A stretch of 45,138 bases of DNA from Thermoleophilaceae bacterium (lineage in GTDB: Bacteria; Actinomycetota; Thermoleophilia; Solirubrobacterales; Thermoleophilaceae): contig JACVRW010000009.1 of NCBI GenBank assembly GCA_014534235.1, positions 1-45,138 on the forward strand. The letters are read 5' to 3'. The notes below the pieces were generated by a model, which saw nothing but the letters and a program-made list of their open reading frames with translations, ran no database searches and was not told the origin of the DNA. This document shows, in pieces, positions 10,190-19,739 of this stretch; positions within the stretch are counted from its first letter, which is position 1; each line of letters starts with the position of its first letter. The translations under genes were made by a program, and so were the position numbers.

Positions 10190-10430
10190 CAACCTACTGT
10201 TGCTATGCAACACCCAGGTGGGACGGTACTTCTGGGCCGGGTCGCCGACCATTGCGTTCCCTTACCCTGCCCCTGTCCGGCCGGAGCCGGTCGGCGGCAG
10301 CTCGGCCAGGTTCGCAGCCGCTCGATCTGGGCGCAGGGAAGGTCGCACTGATGCGCCGCCCGGAAGAGTCCGGGCTCCTGTCGCTCAGCGCCTTGGGCCT
10401 GGAGGTGAAGCGGCCGTCCCAGCCCTAGGC
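10190..10430 (-). ncRNA. Candidate structured RNA of unknown family
   Basis: No convincing protein is coded here, yet perfect stems are dense. An 8-bp closing stem pairs TGGGACGG (10219-10226) with CCGTCCCA (10414-10421). Inside lie GCCGACC/GGTCGGC (10244-10250 with 10289-10295), CCGGC/GCCGG (10277-10281 with 10286-10290), GGCGCA/TGCGCC (10330-10335 with 10352-10357) and, directly adjacent, GCCCGGA/TCCGGGC (10358-10364 with 10369-10375). The second stem competes with part of the first. TGTTGC/GCAACA (10198-10212) forms a further small hairpin. The strand is uncertain. Minus is preferred because the region would lie between prmA and yqeY and end in the 10148-10172 hairpin. I checked by eye for RNase P, tmRNA, SRP RNA and common riboswitch cores and saw none. 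Confidence 0.4.
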
Positions 10431-10651
10431 GTCGATTCCCAGACCTGCACGCCGCGCTCGTAGAGCCAGGGCGTGGCATCGGCGGTCACCGCCGGGCCGT
10501 CGCGCAGCAGGCGCGGCGGCACGCCGAGGAGCGTCTCGATCTGGCGCGCGCGCTCGGCGTGGTCCGAGAACTCGATGTCCGTCCGCAGCGACTCGGGCGT
10601 CTCCGCGGGGCTCTGCGTGATCGGGACCGAGAAGAGGTCGACGAATCGCAT
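10385..10651 (-). CDS. Small hypothetical protein downstream of prmA
   Basis: ATG 10651 lies 11 bases after the prmA stop and opens an 88-codon frame. The first 70 residues have balanced, protein-like composition (MRFVDLFSVPITQSPAETPE, then a charged helix-like part, then DATPWLYERGVQVWES). The last 15 are Pro/Arg/Gly/Ala-rich and look like read-through into non-coding sequence. The tail also overlaps the structured region at 10190-10430. I do not recognise the family. It could be a short real gene or one that lost its 3' end. Confidence 0.4.
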   Translation of the reverse strand: MRFVDLFSVPITQSPAETPESLRTDIEFSDHAERARQIETLLGVPPRLLRDGPAVTADATPWLYERGVQVWESTPRAGTAASPPGPRR

Positions 10652-10662
10652 CGAAACTGAGG

Positions 10663-11460
10663 CTAACGCTCCAGAAGCAGCGCGCTCCAGCCCTGCTCGC
10701 GCAGGCGGCGCCGCTCGCGGAGCGGCGCGAACGCGGCCGCCACGTCGTCCGCCTCGGCCTCGAGCAGCCCGGACGCGAGCAGCGCGCGCGGCGGCTCAGT
10801 CATCAGCTCCGCCACGCGCAAGAGCAACGGGCGGGTGAGGTTGGCTGTCACGGTGTCGGCGGGGGGCGGCGGTCGCTCCCGGAGGTCCAGCCGCGCGATC
10901 CGGTCGGGCCCGATCCCGTTCGCGCGCGCGTTAGCCCGCGTGGCCTCGAGCGCCGCATGCTCGCTGTCCACCGCGGTGACCGGTCGGAAGCCCAGCTTTG
11001 CGGCGGCGATCGCGAGGACGCCGGAGCCGCACCCGAGGTCGGCGAGCGAGCCGCGCGGTTCGAGCTCGAGCAGGAGCTCAAGGCACAGGCGCGTGGTCGG
11101 GTGGGCACCGGTGCCGAACGCCCGCCCCGGGTCGATCACGAGGTCGGGCGTGTCGCGGCGGGGGTCGGTCCACGGCGGCCGGACCCAGAGACGGCCACCC
11201 ACGAGCACCGGGTCGTGGAACCTCTTCCAGCGCTCGGACCAGTCCGCCGGGACGTCAGTGGCGCTCACCCGCACCCTCACGCCGGCCACCTCGGCGTCGC
11301 CGTCCGGGAGGGCGGGGAGCTCGCCCGGGGCGCCGTACACGGCGTATTCGACGAAGCCCTTGCCGTCCACCTGCTCGACGCCGCCCGGCGCCAGCTCCAG
11401 CAAGGCGGCGAGCACCGGCTCCGCGGCTTCGGCGGGCGCCCGGACGGCGAGCCTGATCAG
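10663..11460 (-). CDS. prmA: Ribosomal protein L11 methyltransferase
   Basis: PrmA trimethylates ribosomal protein L11 using S-adenosylmethionine. The SAM-binding motif is LADLGCGSGVLAIAAAKLG, preceded by the family-typical DPGRAFGTGAHPTTRLCLE and followed by an NLTRPLLL element in place of the usual NI(L)A. A GTG at 11415 would give 250 residues but cut the standard N-terminus. Reading back, the frame gives IRLAVRAPAEAAEPVLAALL, the normal PrmA beginning, and the only start-like codon is CTG at 11460. This overlaps the dnaJ stop as CTGA, exactly where other junctions here have GTGA. I therefore annotate from CTG 11460; this start is inferred. The dnaJ-prmA order is conserved. Confidence 0.9.
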   Translation of the reverse strand: MIRLAVRAPAEAAEPVLAALLELAPGGVEQVDGKGFVEYAVYGAPGELPALPDGDAEVAGVRVRVSATDVPADWSERWKRFHDPVLVGGRLWVRPPWTDPRRDTPDLVIDPGRAFGTGAHPTTRLCLELLLELEPRGSLADLGCGSGVLAIAAAKLGFRPVTAVDSEHAALEATRANARANGIGPDRIARLDLRERPPPPADTVTANLTRPLLLRVAELMTEPPRALLASGLLEAEADDVAAAFAPLRERRRLREQGWSALLLER

Positions 11461-12581
11461 CGGAACGCGCGCTTCAGCTTGCCGACGATGGACTCGGCCG
11501 CCTGCTCCCGCAGGTTGTCCTCGCTCAGCGAGCCGTGGAGCTCCTCGAGCAGCTCGCGCTGGCGGGCGCTCAGGTTGCGCGGGATCACAACGTTGAAGAC
11601 GACACGCTGATCCCCCCGCCGCCCGCGGCCGATCGTCGGCATGCCCCGCCCTCGCAGCGTAACCACCGTGCCGGGCTGGGTACCGGGAGGCACCTCGACC
11701 TCCACTTCGCCGTCGAGGGTCGGCACCGTGACCGTGGAGCCGAGCGCGGCGGCCGGGGCGGGCACGTCGACCACGGTCACGAGGTCGCTGCCGTCACGCA
11801 GGAAGCGCTCGTCCTCCGTCACGCGGACGAGGATGTACAGGTCGCCGGGGGGCCCGCCGCGCTCACCGGCGTGGCCCCGGCCGGCGAGACGTATCCGCTG
11901 CTCGTCTGCGATGCCTGGCGGTATGTCGACGTCCAAGGTCCTGCGCACCGCGCGCCGACCGCGGCCGCCGCACTCGCGGCAGGGCGTGGACGGCACCCGT
12001 CCCTCGCCGCCGCACACCTCGCAGCCCTGCTCCCGCACCAGCTGCCCGAACGCCGTGCGGCTCACGGCGCGAACCCGGCCCGCCCCGCCGCAGTTGCGGC
12101 ACGTCTGAAGCCTCGTTCCGGGCTCGGCCCTGTTCCCTCCGCACCGCTGGCAGGTGTCCACGACGTCGTAGGCGACTTCGACCGAGGTGCCATGGGCGGC
12201 CTCCTCCAGGGAGACCTCGACCGCCACGGCCACGTCGCCTCCCTGGACGCGGCCCGGCCCTCGCCCGAAGCCTCCACCGAACGGATCCCCGCCGAAGAAG
12301 GCGTCGAAGATGTCGGCGAACGAGCCGACCCCGTGGGCGGTGGATGCGAAGCCGCGCGACTCGAGCCCCTCGAACCCGTAGCGGTCGTAGGTGGCGCGGC
12401 GCTCCGGGTCGGAGAGGATCTCATACGCCTCGGCGGCCTCCTTGAACTTCTCCTCGGTCTCCGGATCGTGCCGGTTGACATCGGGATGGTGCTCACGCGC
12501 GAGCGCGCGGAAGGCCCGCTTGATCTGCTTCTCGTCGGCGTCGCGGGGGACGCCGAGGACCTCGTAGGGGTCGCGCTTCAC
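11457..12581 (-). CDS. dnaJ: Chaperone protein DnaJ
   Basis: DnaJ is the Hsp40 co-chaperone of DnaK. The 374-residue protein has a J domain (1-68, HPD at about 32-34), a Gly/Phe linker (FFGGDPFGGGFGRG), a zinc domain with four cysteine repeats (CQRCGGNR, CRNCGGAG, CEVCGGEG, CRECGGRG) and C-terminal substrate-binding domains. The first zinc repeat lacks its final Gly (CxxCxGxR rather than CxxCxGxG). GTG 12581 overlaps the hrcA stop (GTGA). The hrcA-dnaJ-prmA order is common, but grpE and dnaK, often between hrcA and dnaJ, are absent here. Confidence 0.96.
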   Translation of the reverse strand: MKRDPYEVLGVPRDADEKQIKRAFRALAREHHPDVNRHDPETEEKFKEAAEAYEILSDPERRATYDRYGFEGLESRGFASTAHGVGSFADIFDAFFGGDPFGGGFGRGPGRVQGGDVAVAVEVSLEEAAHGTSVEVAYDVVDTCQRCGGNRAEPGTRLQTCRNCGGAGRVRAVSRTAFGQLVREQGCEVCGGEGRVPSTPCRECGGRGRRAVRRTLDVDIPPGIADEQRIRLAGRGHAGERGGPPGDLYILVRVTEDERFLRDGSDLVTVVDVPAPAAALGSTVTVPTLDGEVEVEVPPGTQPGTVVTLRGRGMPTIGRGRRGDQRVVFNVVIPRNLSARQRELLEELHGSLSEDNLREQAAESIVGKLKRAFR

Positions 12582-13603
12582 TCGTCGTACACCTCGGCCA
12601 CGAAGCGCGACAGCTCTCGGGCCGCCTGACGCACCGAGATGATCGCGTGCGGGTAGTCCATCCGGAGCGGCCCGATGACGGAGACCGCCCCGAGGTTGCG
12701 CCGCGCGAGCCCGTAGTTGGCGGCGACAAGGCTGAGCGAGCGCAGCTCGGGCGTGGCGTTCTCGGCCCCGATGCGCAGGTATACGCTCGGCTCGAAGAGC
12801 GACTCGCGTAGCACCCCGAGCAGAGCGCGGCGGTGTTCGAGGACCTCGAGCAGCGCCCCGATCTGCGACAGCTCGTCTACGCGGTGCTCTGACAGGAGCC
12901 GCGCCGCGCCGTCCATGTAGAGGTTGTTCTCGGCGGTGTGCTCGAGCTCCGTGAAGGCGGGGCCGAGCGTGGCGAGGAACTCCCGCTCGCGCTCGGAGAG
13001 CTGGCTGTCCGTGAGCCGGCCGGACAGCATCCGTGAACCGACGTCGAGCCCGCCGACCGCCTCGTTCAGATAGCTGCCCGCCCAGTCGACGAGCCCGGGA
13101 TCGACCGGCTCGTCGTAGGAGATCACGCGCTTGGTGACGCCGCCGGTGGAGGTGATCACGACGACCATCGCCACCTGCGGCTGCAGCAGAAGGACCTCCA
13201 CGCGGCGGATCGTGGCGGTCTCGATGGGCGGCGCCGTCACGAGCGCGAGGAGGTTCGTCACCTGGGAGAGCTGTTCGGTCGTGGCCCGCATCGCCTCGTC
13301 GACCTCCCGGCGCATCGTCGAAAGCTCGAGCGGCTTGCGCGGCACGGGGAGCCGGCCCTCGTCCAGGATCGCGTCGACGTACACGCGGTACCCGCGATCC
13401 GTGGGCACCCGGCCGGCGGAGGTATGGGGGTGCTCGAGCAGGCCGACCTCCTCGAGACGAGCGAGCTCCCCGCGGACGGTCGACGGGCCCCACGGCACGT
13501 CGTCCTGCTCGGCGATCCATTTCGAGCCCACGGGGTGATCGAGCTCGACGTGGGCCTCGACCACCTTGCGGAGAATGAAGCTCTGGCGGGGAGTGATCTC
13601 CAC
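12578..13603 (-). CDS. hrcA: Heat-inducible transcription repressor HrcA
   Basis: HrcA represses class I heat-shock genes by binding the CIRCE operator, with GroEL aiding its folding. The 341-residue protein begins with the winged-helix region ITPRQSFILRKVVEAHVEL, then PVGSKWIAEQ and GPSTVRGELARLEEVGLLEH, followed by HTSAGRVPTDRGYRVYVD, a very diagnostic stretch. The C-terminal half is the GAF-like dimerisation domain, ending in IGPLRMDYPHAIISV. GTG 13603 gives the standard start (VEITPRQ), preceded by GAGG. I looked for CIRCE (TTAGCACTC-N9-GAGTGCTAA) in the upstream gap and did not find it. Confidence 0.95.
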   Translation of the reverse strand: MEITPRQSFILRKVVEAHVELDHPVGSKWIAEQDDVPWGPSTVRGELARLEEVGLLEHPHTSAGRVPTDRGYRVYVDAILDEGRLPVPRKPLELSTMRREVDEAMRATTEQLSQVTNLLALVTAPPIETATIRRVEVLLLQPQVAMVVVITSTGGVTKRVISYDEPVDPGLVDWAGSYLNEAVGGLDVGSRMLSGRLTDSQLSEREREFLATLGPAFTELEHTAENNLYMDGAARLLSEHRVDELSQIGALLEVLEHRRALLGVLRESLFEPSVYLRIGAENATPELRSLSLVAANYGLARRNLGAVSVIGPLRMDYPHAIISVRQAARELSRFVAEVYDE

Positions 13604-13650
13604 GCCTCTAAAGGTATCCGGGTCTCTGGCGGTCGGGGCCGCGGCGAGCA

Positions 13651-14019
13651 CTACATCTCGAGCTCGGCCTCGGCGTTGCGGATGATCCGCTTGCCGCCCT
13701 GCTCGGCCTCGGTCCCGACAACCACGCGCCCGTCGCGCTCCTCCTTGACCGTGCCCGTGACGGTGATCTCCTGCTCGGGCCGCCCCATCCCGCGGAACTG
13801 CACCGACAGCCGCTTCAGCGTCCGCGGGTCACCCCCGGCCGCGTTCACGTTTGCCCGGGCGACCTGGGCCATCGTGTAGAGCCCGTGCAGGATGTTGCCC
13901 GGAAGGCCGACCTGCCTGGCGAACTCGGGGTCGATGTGGATCGGGTTGAAGTCGCCGGAGGCGCCCGCGTAGCGGTGGGGGAGGTACCTGTCCGGCGTCA
14001 CCTTCAGCTCGACCTTCAC
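13651..14019 (-). CDS. MaoC-like (3R)-hydroxyacyl dehydratase subunit, HadB-like
   Basis: This is a 122-residue single hot-dog MaoC domain. The hydratase motif YAGASGDFNPIHIDPEFAR carries the catalytic Asp and His, followed by GLPGNILHGLYTMAQVAR. It matches the catalytic subunit (HadB) of the heterodimeric (3R)-hydroxyacyl-ACP dehydratase of actinobacterial fatty-acid elongation. Its partner gene lies directly upstream with a GTGA overlap. The likely role is dehydration in fatty-acid synthesis. A polyhydroxyalkanoate or CoA-ester hydratase role cannot be excluded. Confidence 0.86.
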   Translation of the reverse strand: MKVELKVTPDRYLPHRYAGASGDFNPIHIDPEFARQVGLPGNILHGLYTMAQVARANVNAAGGDPRTLKRLSVQFRGMGRPEQEITVTGTVKEERDGRVVVGTEAEQGGKRIIRNAEAELEM

Positions 14020-14459
14020 GACACTCCCCTGACGATGTTCGTCCAGGTTCCGCGCACGACCTCCCGGCCCTCCTGGTTGCGGGACAGCGACTCGAAGACG
14101 TAGAACCCCATGCCGCCTCTCTCCGAGATGTCCTTCACGGACGTCTCGGTGGTGATGACGTCGCCGGCACAGACCGGCTCTCCCCAGACGAACTCCTGGG
14201 CACCGTGGACGAGCATCGCGAAGTTGATCCCGACCTCCGGGTCGAGGATCGCCGGGGAAATGGACCCGGCCGAGTAGACGACGGCGAACATCGGCGGCGC
14301 GGCGACGTCTCGAAAGCCCGCCGCCCTCGCCCGCTCGCGGTCGAAGTAGATCGGGTTGTCCTCGCCGACCGCGAGGGCGTACTCGCGGATCTTCTCCCTG
14401 CAGACCTCGTACTCGAACGGCGCGTACCGCTTGCCCTTTGCGTCTTCCCGCACCGGCAC
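14016..14459 (-). CDS. FAS1-like dehydratase subunit, HadA-like
   Basis: The roughly 147-residue protein has an N-terminal part typical of mycobacterial HadA (YEVCREKIREYALAVGEDNP, then AAPPMFAVVYSAG) and a later LVHGAQEFVWGEPVCAGDVI. It lacks the full catalytic Asp-His hydratase motif, as expected for the substrate-binding subunit of a HadA/HadB-type dehydratase. GTG 14459 is chosen; a second GTG two codons later is equally possible. It is 25 bases after the sigma-factor stop and overlaps hadB by 4 bases. Confidence 0.83.
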   Translation of the reverse strand: MPVREDAKGKRYAPFEYEVCREKIREYALAVGEDNPIYFDRERARAAGFRDVAAPPMFAVVYSAGSISPAILDPEVGINFAMLVHGAQEFVWGEPVCAGDVITTETSVKDISERGGMGFYVFESLSRNQEGREVVRGTWTNIVRGVS

Positions 14460-14484
14460 GGCGCGGCAGGTTACCCAGGACGAC

Positions 14485-15351
14485 CTAGGCGGCGTCGCGC
14501 AGGGCCTGCGCCTCTGCCAGCGTGGAGAGCTTGCGGAGCGCCGCCTCCTCGAGCTGGCGGACGCGTTCGCGCGTGATGTTGAACATCTTCGCCACCTTGT
14601 CCACGGTCTGCGGCTCCTCGCCTCCGAGGCCGTAGCGGAGCACCAGGATGCGCCGCTCACGGTAGGGCAGGTGCTCGAGCACCGAGTAGAGGCGCTCGTG
14701 CATCAGCGACTCCATCGCCGCGTCGAACGGCGACTGCGTGGACTCGTCCGGAATCAGCTCGCCGAACTCGGCCGCGTCGGCGTCGGTGCCCACCGGCTTG
14801 TCGAGCGACACGAGCGGCTGGGCAGCCCGCATGATCACGTCGGCCTCCACGGGATCCACCCCTGCAAGCGCGGCGATCTCCTCGACGGTGGGATCGCGGT
14901 CGCCGCTCGCCTCGAGCTTGCGCTGGGCTCCGTCGAGCTTCTTGAGGACGTTGTCGATGTGGATCGGGATCCGGACGGTGCGCGCCTTGTCGGCGATGCC
15001 GCGCGAGATCGCTTGGCGGATCCACCAGGTCGCGTAGGTCGAGAACTTGAAGCCCTTGCGGTGGTCGAACTTCTCCACCGCGCGGATGAGTCCGACTGTG
15101 CCCTCCTGGATCAGATCCAGGAACGGAAGGCCCTGGTTGCGGTACCGCTTGGCGATCGAGACCACGAGCCTCAGGTTGGCCCGGGTCATGTGATCCTTGG
15201 CCTCCAGGTCGCCGCGCTCGATGCGCTTGGCCAGCTCGAGCTCCTCCTCGGCGGTGAGCAAAGGCGTCTCCGCGATGCCGTCCAGGAACTGCTGAAGGGA
15301 GTCGAGGGTAGGGTCCGGGGCGGGTTCAGGGACTAGTGTGTCGGTGCTCAC
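14485..15351 (-). CDS. RNA polymerase sigma factor, RpoD/SigA family
   Basis: The 288-residue sigma-70 protein contains region 1.2 ([18 protein letters not shown]), region 2 ([57 protein letters not shown]), region 3 ([15 protein letters not shown]) and region 4 ([20 protein letters not shown]). All promoter-recognition residues of the primary group look present, but the long acidic N-terminal region 1.1 is missing. It may be the primary sigma of a short type or a group 2 paralogue such as SigB/HrdB-like. GTG 15351 is the likely start; TTG 15360 is an alternative. Confidence 0.92.
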   Translation of the reverse strand: MSTDTLVPEPAPDPTLDSLQQFLDGIAETPLLTAEEELELAKRIERGDLEAKDHMTRANLRLVVSIAKRYRNQGLPFLDLIQEGTVGLIRAVEKFDHRKGFKFSTYATWWIRQAISRGIADKARTVRIPIHIDNVLKKLDGAQRKLEASGDRDPTVEEIAALAGVDPVEADVIMRAAQPLVSLDKPVGTDADAAEFGELIPDESTQSPFDAAMESLMHERLYSVLEHLPYRERRILVLRYGLGGEEPQTVDKVAKMFNITRERVRQLEEAALRKLSTLAEAQALRDAA

Positions 15352-15398
15352 GGCGGCCAAGCTACGACGACGTCCTAAGCGCTCGCTAAAGAAATCGG

Positions 15399-17216
<1,818 letters not shown>

Positions 17217-17307
17217 GCGACGCTCTGAGTATGGCGCGCCGCGGCGGCGCCGCCCTGGGCGCCCCCGCGCGCCGGCCGCGCCGCTGTCGTGGGCGCCCGG
17301 CCGGGCG

Positions 17308-17748
17308 TTACGGGCGCCGCCGGGCGCGCAGCAGGTAGTCGACCTGCTCCTGCTTGCGCATGATCATGTGCTCGAGCCTGTGCTCGACCGCCTCGGACGC
17401 GGCCTCCCGGCCCGTGGGCTCGATCGCCGCCTGAAGCGCCTCGAGGGTCTCGCCCTCGCAGTCGATCAGCCGGTCGAGCGCTTCCGCGGGGTCCGCCGTG
17501 AACTCCATCGGCGCGACGTTGGTCGTGGCCTTGCCTCCGAGCGCGGTCACCTTCTCGACCAGGCGGGTGGCGTCCTCGAGCTCGGCGAGCGAGTGCTGCC
17601 GCATCTTCTCCGCGTGCGCCTGATACTCCAGCCCGATCACGCTTCCGGCGGTGATCGCGTACATCAGCACGGACCGGTTTTGGAGGCGCAGCGCGCCGTT
17701 CAGGCGCTTGATCTGCTCCTCGACGTCCATCTTCTCGTCGCTTGGCAT
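17308..17748 (-). CDS. Ferritin-like domain protein
   Basis: The 146-residue protein is predicted to be all helical. Its layout fits a four-helix ferritin-like/bacterioferritin fold: [40 protein letters not shown] (helix with Glu and His candidates for metal binding), [12 protein letters not shown]-like middle, and [20 protein letters not shown] as the last helix. I see ExxH-type ligands but cannot assign a complete di-iron site. It starts 10 bases after the murJ stop, so it is read with murJ. Function could be iron storage or oxidative-stress protection. Confidence 0.7.
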   Translation of the reverse strand: MPSDEKMDVEEQIKRLNGALRLQNRSVLMYAITAGSVIGLEYQAHAEKMRQHSLAELEDATRLVEKVTALGGKATTNVAPMEFTADPAEALDRLIDCEGETLEALQAAIEPTGREAASEAVEHRLEHMIMRKQEQVDYLLRARRRP

Positions 17749-17758
17749 GGACGGGCTC

Positions 17759-19360
17759 TTACCCCCCGGTGGCGCGGCGACTCACGAGCAGCTGCCGGAT
17801 CTGCCGGGCCTCAGGCACCCGCAGGACCCACACCGCTGTCGCATAGGCCGTGAGGCCTACCCCAATCGCGGCGAGGACGGCTACCCCCTGCGCGATGAGC
17901 GCGCGCCCGAGCGCATTGTCGAGGACCCACCACACGGCGTACGAAACCGCGGCCAGGAGCGCCGCGCCGAGCATCATCCTCACGGCGGCGCCGAGGGTGC
18001 GGCCGCCCTCCACGCCGTGCAGCTCGCCGCGCAGCATCCAGCCCTGGGCGGCGCACATCACGATCGTCCCGACGACCGTGCCGAGCACGATCCCCGCGAT
18101 GTCGAACGGGCCGTAGAGGAGCGCGGCGAGCGCGGCGTTCACCAGCAGGTTGAGGCCGGCGAGCGCCGTCGTCGCCCACGGTCGCTGGAGGCTGAAGAAG
18201 GTGCGCGAGAAGAGCAGGCTGACCCCCTGGAACGGCAGCGAGATCGACCACCAGAACATCGCCGTTGAGGTCAGGTCGGTGGCCTCGGCCCCGAATGCGC
18301 CGCGCTCGTACACGAGCCGGGTGATCGGCTCCGCCAGGACGGCCATCAGCACGGCGCTCGGGATCAAGAGCAGCAGGATCTGGCGCACGCCGTTGCCCAT
18401 CGTGCGCCGTAAGTCGTCGCGGGCTCCGCGCGCCGCGAAGCGCGCGAGCGTCGGGAACAGGATCGTCGCTATCGAGATCGAGAACAGCCCCTGCGGCAGC
18501 TGGTAGATGCGGAACGCCTTGTCGATCGCCGCGGGCGCCTGGTCCGAGACGAGCGTGCCGAAGAGCGAGTTGATGAGCAGGCTCAGGTTGATCAGACCCA
18601 GCGCGATGGTCACCGGCAGCATCAGCTTCAGCACCCGGCGAACGCGCTCGTCGCGCCAGTCGAGCCGCGCCGTGAAGCGCCCCCCGCGCCCGCGCAGCCA
18701 GGGCAGCGGCAGCGCGAACTGGACGATCGTCCCGGCCAGGATCCCGATCGCGTAGGCGTAGATCTCGTCCTCCTCGGGCAGCACCGGGACGAGCCCGACC
18801 AGCATCGCCACAATCACCAGGTTCCACGCGACGGGAGCCAGCGCGGGCACGGCGAAGTGCTCGAACGAGTTCAGCACCCCGACCACAAGACCCGACAGGG
18901 CGAGCAGCACGACGATCGGGAACATCAGCCGGGCGAGGTTCACGGTCAGGTCTTTCAGCCGTGGGTCGTCGTCGAAGCCCGGCGCGAAGACCGACATGAG
19001 CGGCTCCGCGAATAGGACGAACACGGCGGTGAGCACGCCGAGGATGAGACAGATGAGGAAGAAGAGGCTCGACGCGATGCGAAATGCCTCCCGCCGCTCG
19101 CCCTTCTCGAGGAGCTCCGTGAACACCGGGATGAACGCGCCCTGGAGGGCGGAGTCGGCGAACAACGCCCGCACGAGATTCGGCACCTGAAAGGCGATCG
19201 TGAAGGCGGACATGGCGCCGGTAACCCCGAAGTAGCTGGCGGCGACGACCTCGCGCACCAGCCCGAGCGCCCGCGAGAGACCGGTCGCGAACGAGAAGAA
19301 GGCCGTGTTCCGGGCAAGCCGGCGGGCGTGGCGCCGCCGCTCGGGCGCGTCGGTGCTCAC
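17759..19360 (-). CDS. murJ: Lipid II flippase MurJ
   Basis: MurJ flips the peptidoglycan precursor lipid II across the cytoplasmic membrane. The 533-residue protein shows 13-14 hydrophobic segments and typical MviN motifs near the N-terminus ([21 protein letters not shown], then [20 protein letters not shown] and [10 protein letters not shown]). Later regions [19 protein letters not shown] and [20 protein letters not shown] also fit. It starts at GTG 19360, divergent from rpsT with 60 bases between. The actinobacterial C-terminal kinase-like extension seen in mycobacterial MviN is absent. Confidence 0.94.
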   Translation of the reverse strand: MSTDAPERRRHARRLARNTAFFSFATGLSRALGLVREVVAASYFGVTGAMSAFTIAFQVPNLVRALFADSALQGAFIPVFTELLEKGERREAFRIASSLFFLICLILGVLTAVFVLFAEPLMSVFAPGFDDDPRLKDLTVNLARLMFPIVVLLALSGLVVGVLNSFEHFAVPALAPVAWNLVIVAMLVGLVPVLPEEDEIYAYAIGILAGTIVQFALPLPWLRGRGGRFTARLDWRDERVRRVLKLMLPVTIALGLINLSLLINSLFGTLVSDQAPAAIDKAFRIYQLPQGLFSISIATILFPTLARFAARGARDDLRRTMGNGVRQILLLLIPSAVLMAVLAEPITRLVYERGAFGAEATDLTSTAMFWWSISLPFQGVSLLFSRTFFSLQRPWATTALAGLNLLVNAALAALLYGPFDIAGIVLGTVVGTIVMCAAQGWMLRGELHGVEGGRTLGAAVRMMLGAALLAAVSYAVWWVLDNALGRALIAQGVAVLAAIGVGLTAYATAVWVLRVPEARQIRQLLVSRRATGG

Positions 19361-19420
19361 TGGACGGCCGCTACACTGGGCACCCGCCGCGCCGCTCCTC
19401 GGTCGCGGCGTCGGTGCGTT

Positions 19421-19684
19421 ATGGCCAACATCCCCTCACAAGAAAAGCGGATCCACCGGGCGGAGCGCGAGCGGCTCGAGAACCGCAGGCGCACCTCGCA
19501 GGTGAAGACCTGGTTCCGCCGGCTGAATTCAGCCGTGAGCGACGGCGACGCCGAGCGCGCGGAGGCCGAGTACCGAATGCTCCTCTCGCGGATCGACAAG
19601 GCGGTCAAGTCCGGTGCGCTCCACCGCAACAACGGGGCGCGCAAGAAGGCGCGCGCCGCCCAAATCCGGGCGCGGGCGTCGTAG
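19421..19684 (+). CDS. rpsT: 30S ribosomal protein S20
   Basis: The 87-residue, strongly basic protein matches S20: [20 protein letters not shown] at the start, a helical middle and the [14 protein letters not shown]-terminal signature. ATG 19421 gives the standard N-terminus. The gene is on the opposite strand to holA and lepA, the arrangement known in other actinobacteria. A TACACT box at about 19371-19376 could be a -10 element, but no clear -35 is visible. Confidence 0.96.
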   Translation: MANIPSQEKRIHRAERERLENRRRTSQVKTWFRRLNSAVSDGDAERAEAEYRMLLSRIDKAVKSGALHRNNGARKKARAAQIRARAS

Positions 19685-19739
19685 GCGCGGTAGCGTTGCC
19701 GCCGAGGTCGGTGGCGCTTCGTTCTGGGGGCGCCTCGGG

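Noticed and set aside
10140-10430. Known RNAs (RNase P, tmRNA, SRP RNA, 6S, cobalamin or c-di-GMP riboswitch)
   Set aside because: The conserved cores (for example GAAAGTCC/ACAGAA of RNase P, GGAAG-type SRP loop, tmRNA acceptor ends) were not found on either strand.
10102-10479. 125-codon minus-strand ORF over the structured region
   Set aside because: Residue mix is Arg/Pro/Cys-rich and pattern-free; the nucleotide pairing explains the stretch better than coding.
11457-13520. 687-codon reading of dnaJ with a long N-terminal extension
   Set aside because: The extra 312 residues are the antisense-like third frame of hrcA; the J domain begins right after GTG 12581.
13604-13650. CIRCE operator upstream of hrcA
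   Set aside because: Only TAGTGCTC-like fragments occur; no inverted repeat with the right spacing.
17217-17307. Repeat or ncRNA between lepA and the ferritin-like gene
   Set aside because: Two GGGCGCCC palindromes are present, but such GC palindromes are common in this composition and form no larger structure that I can defend.
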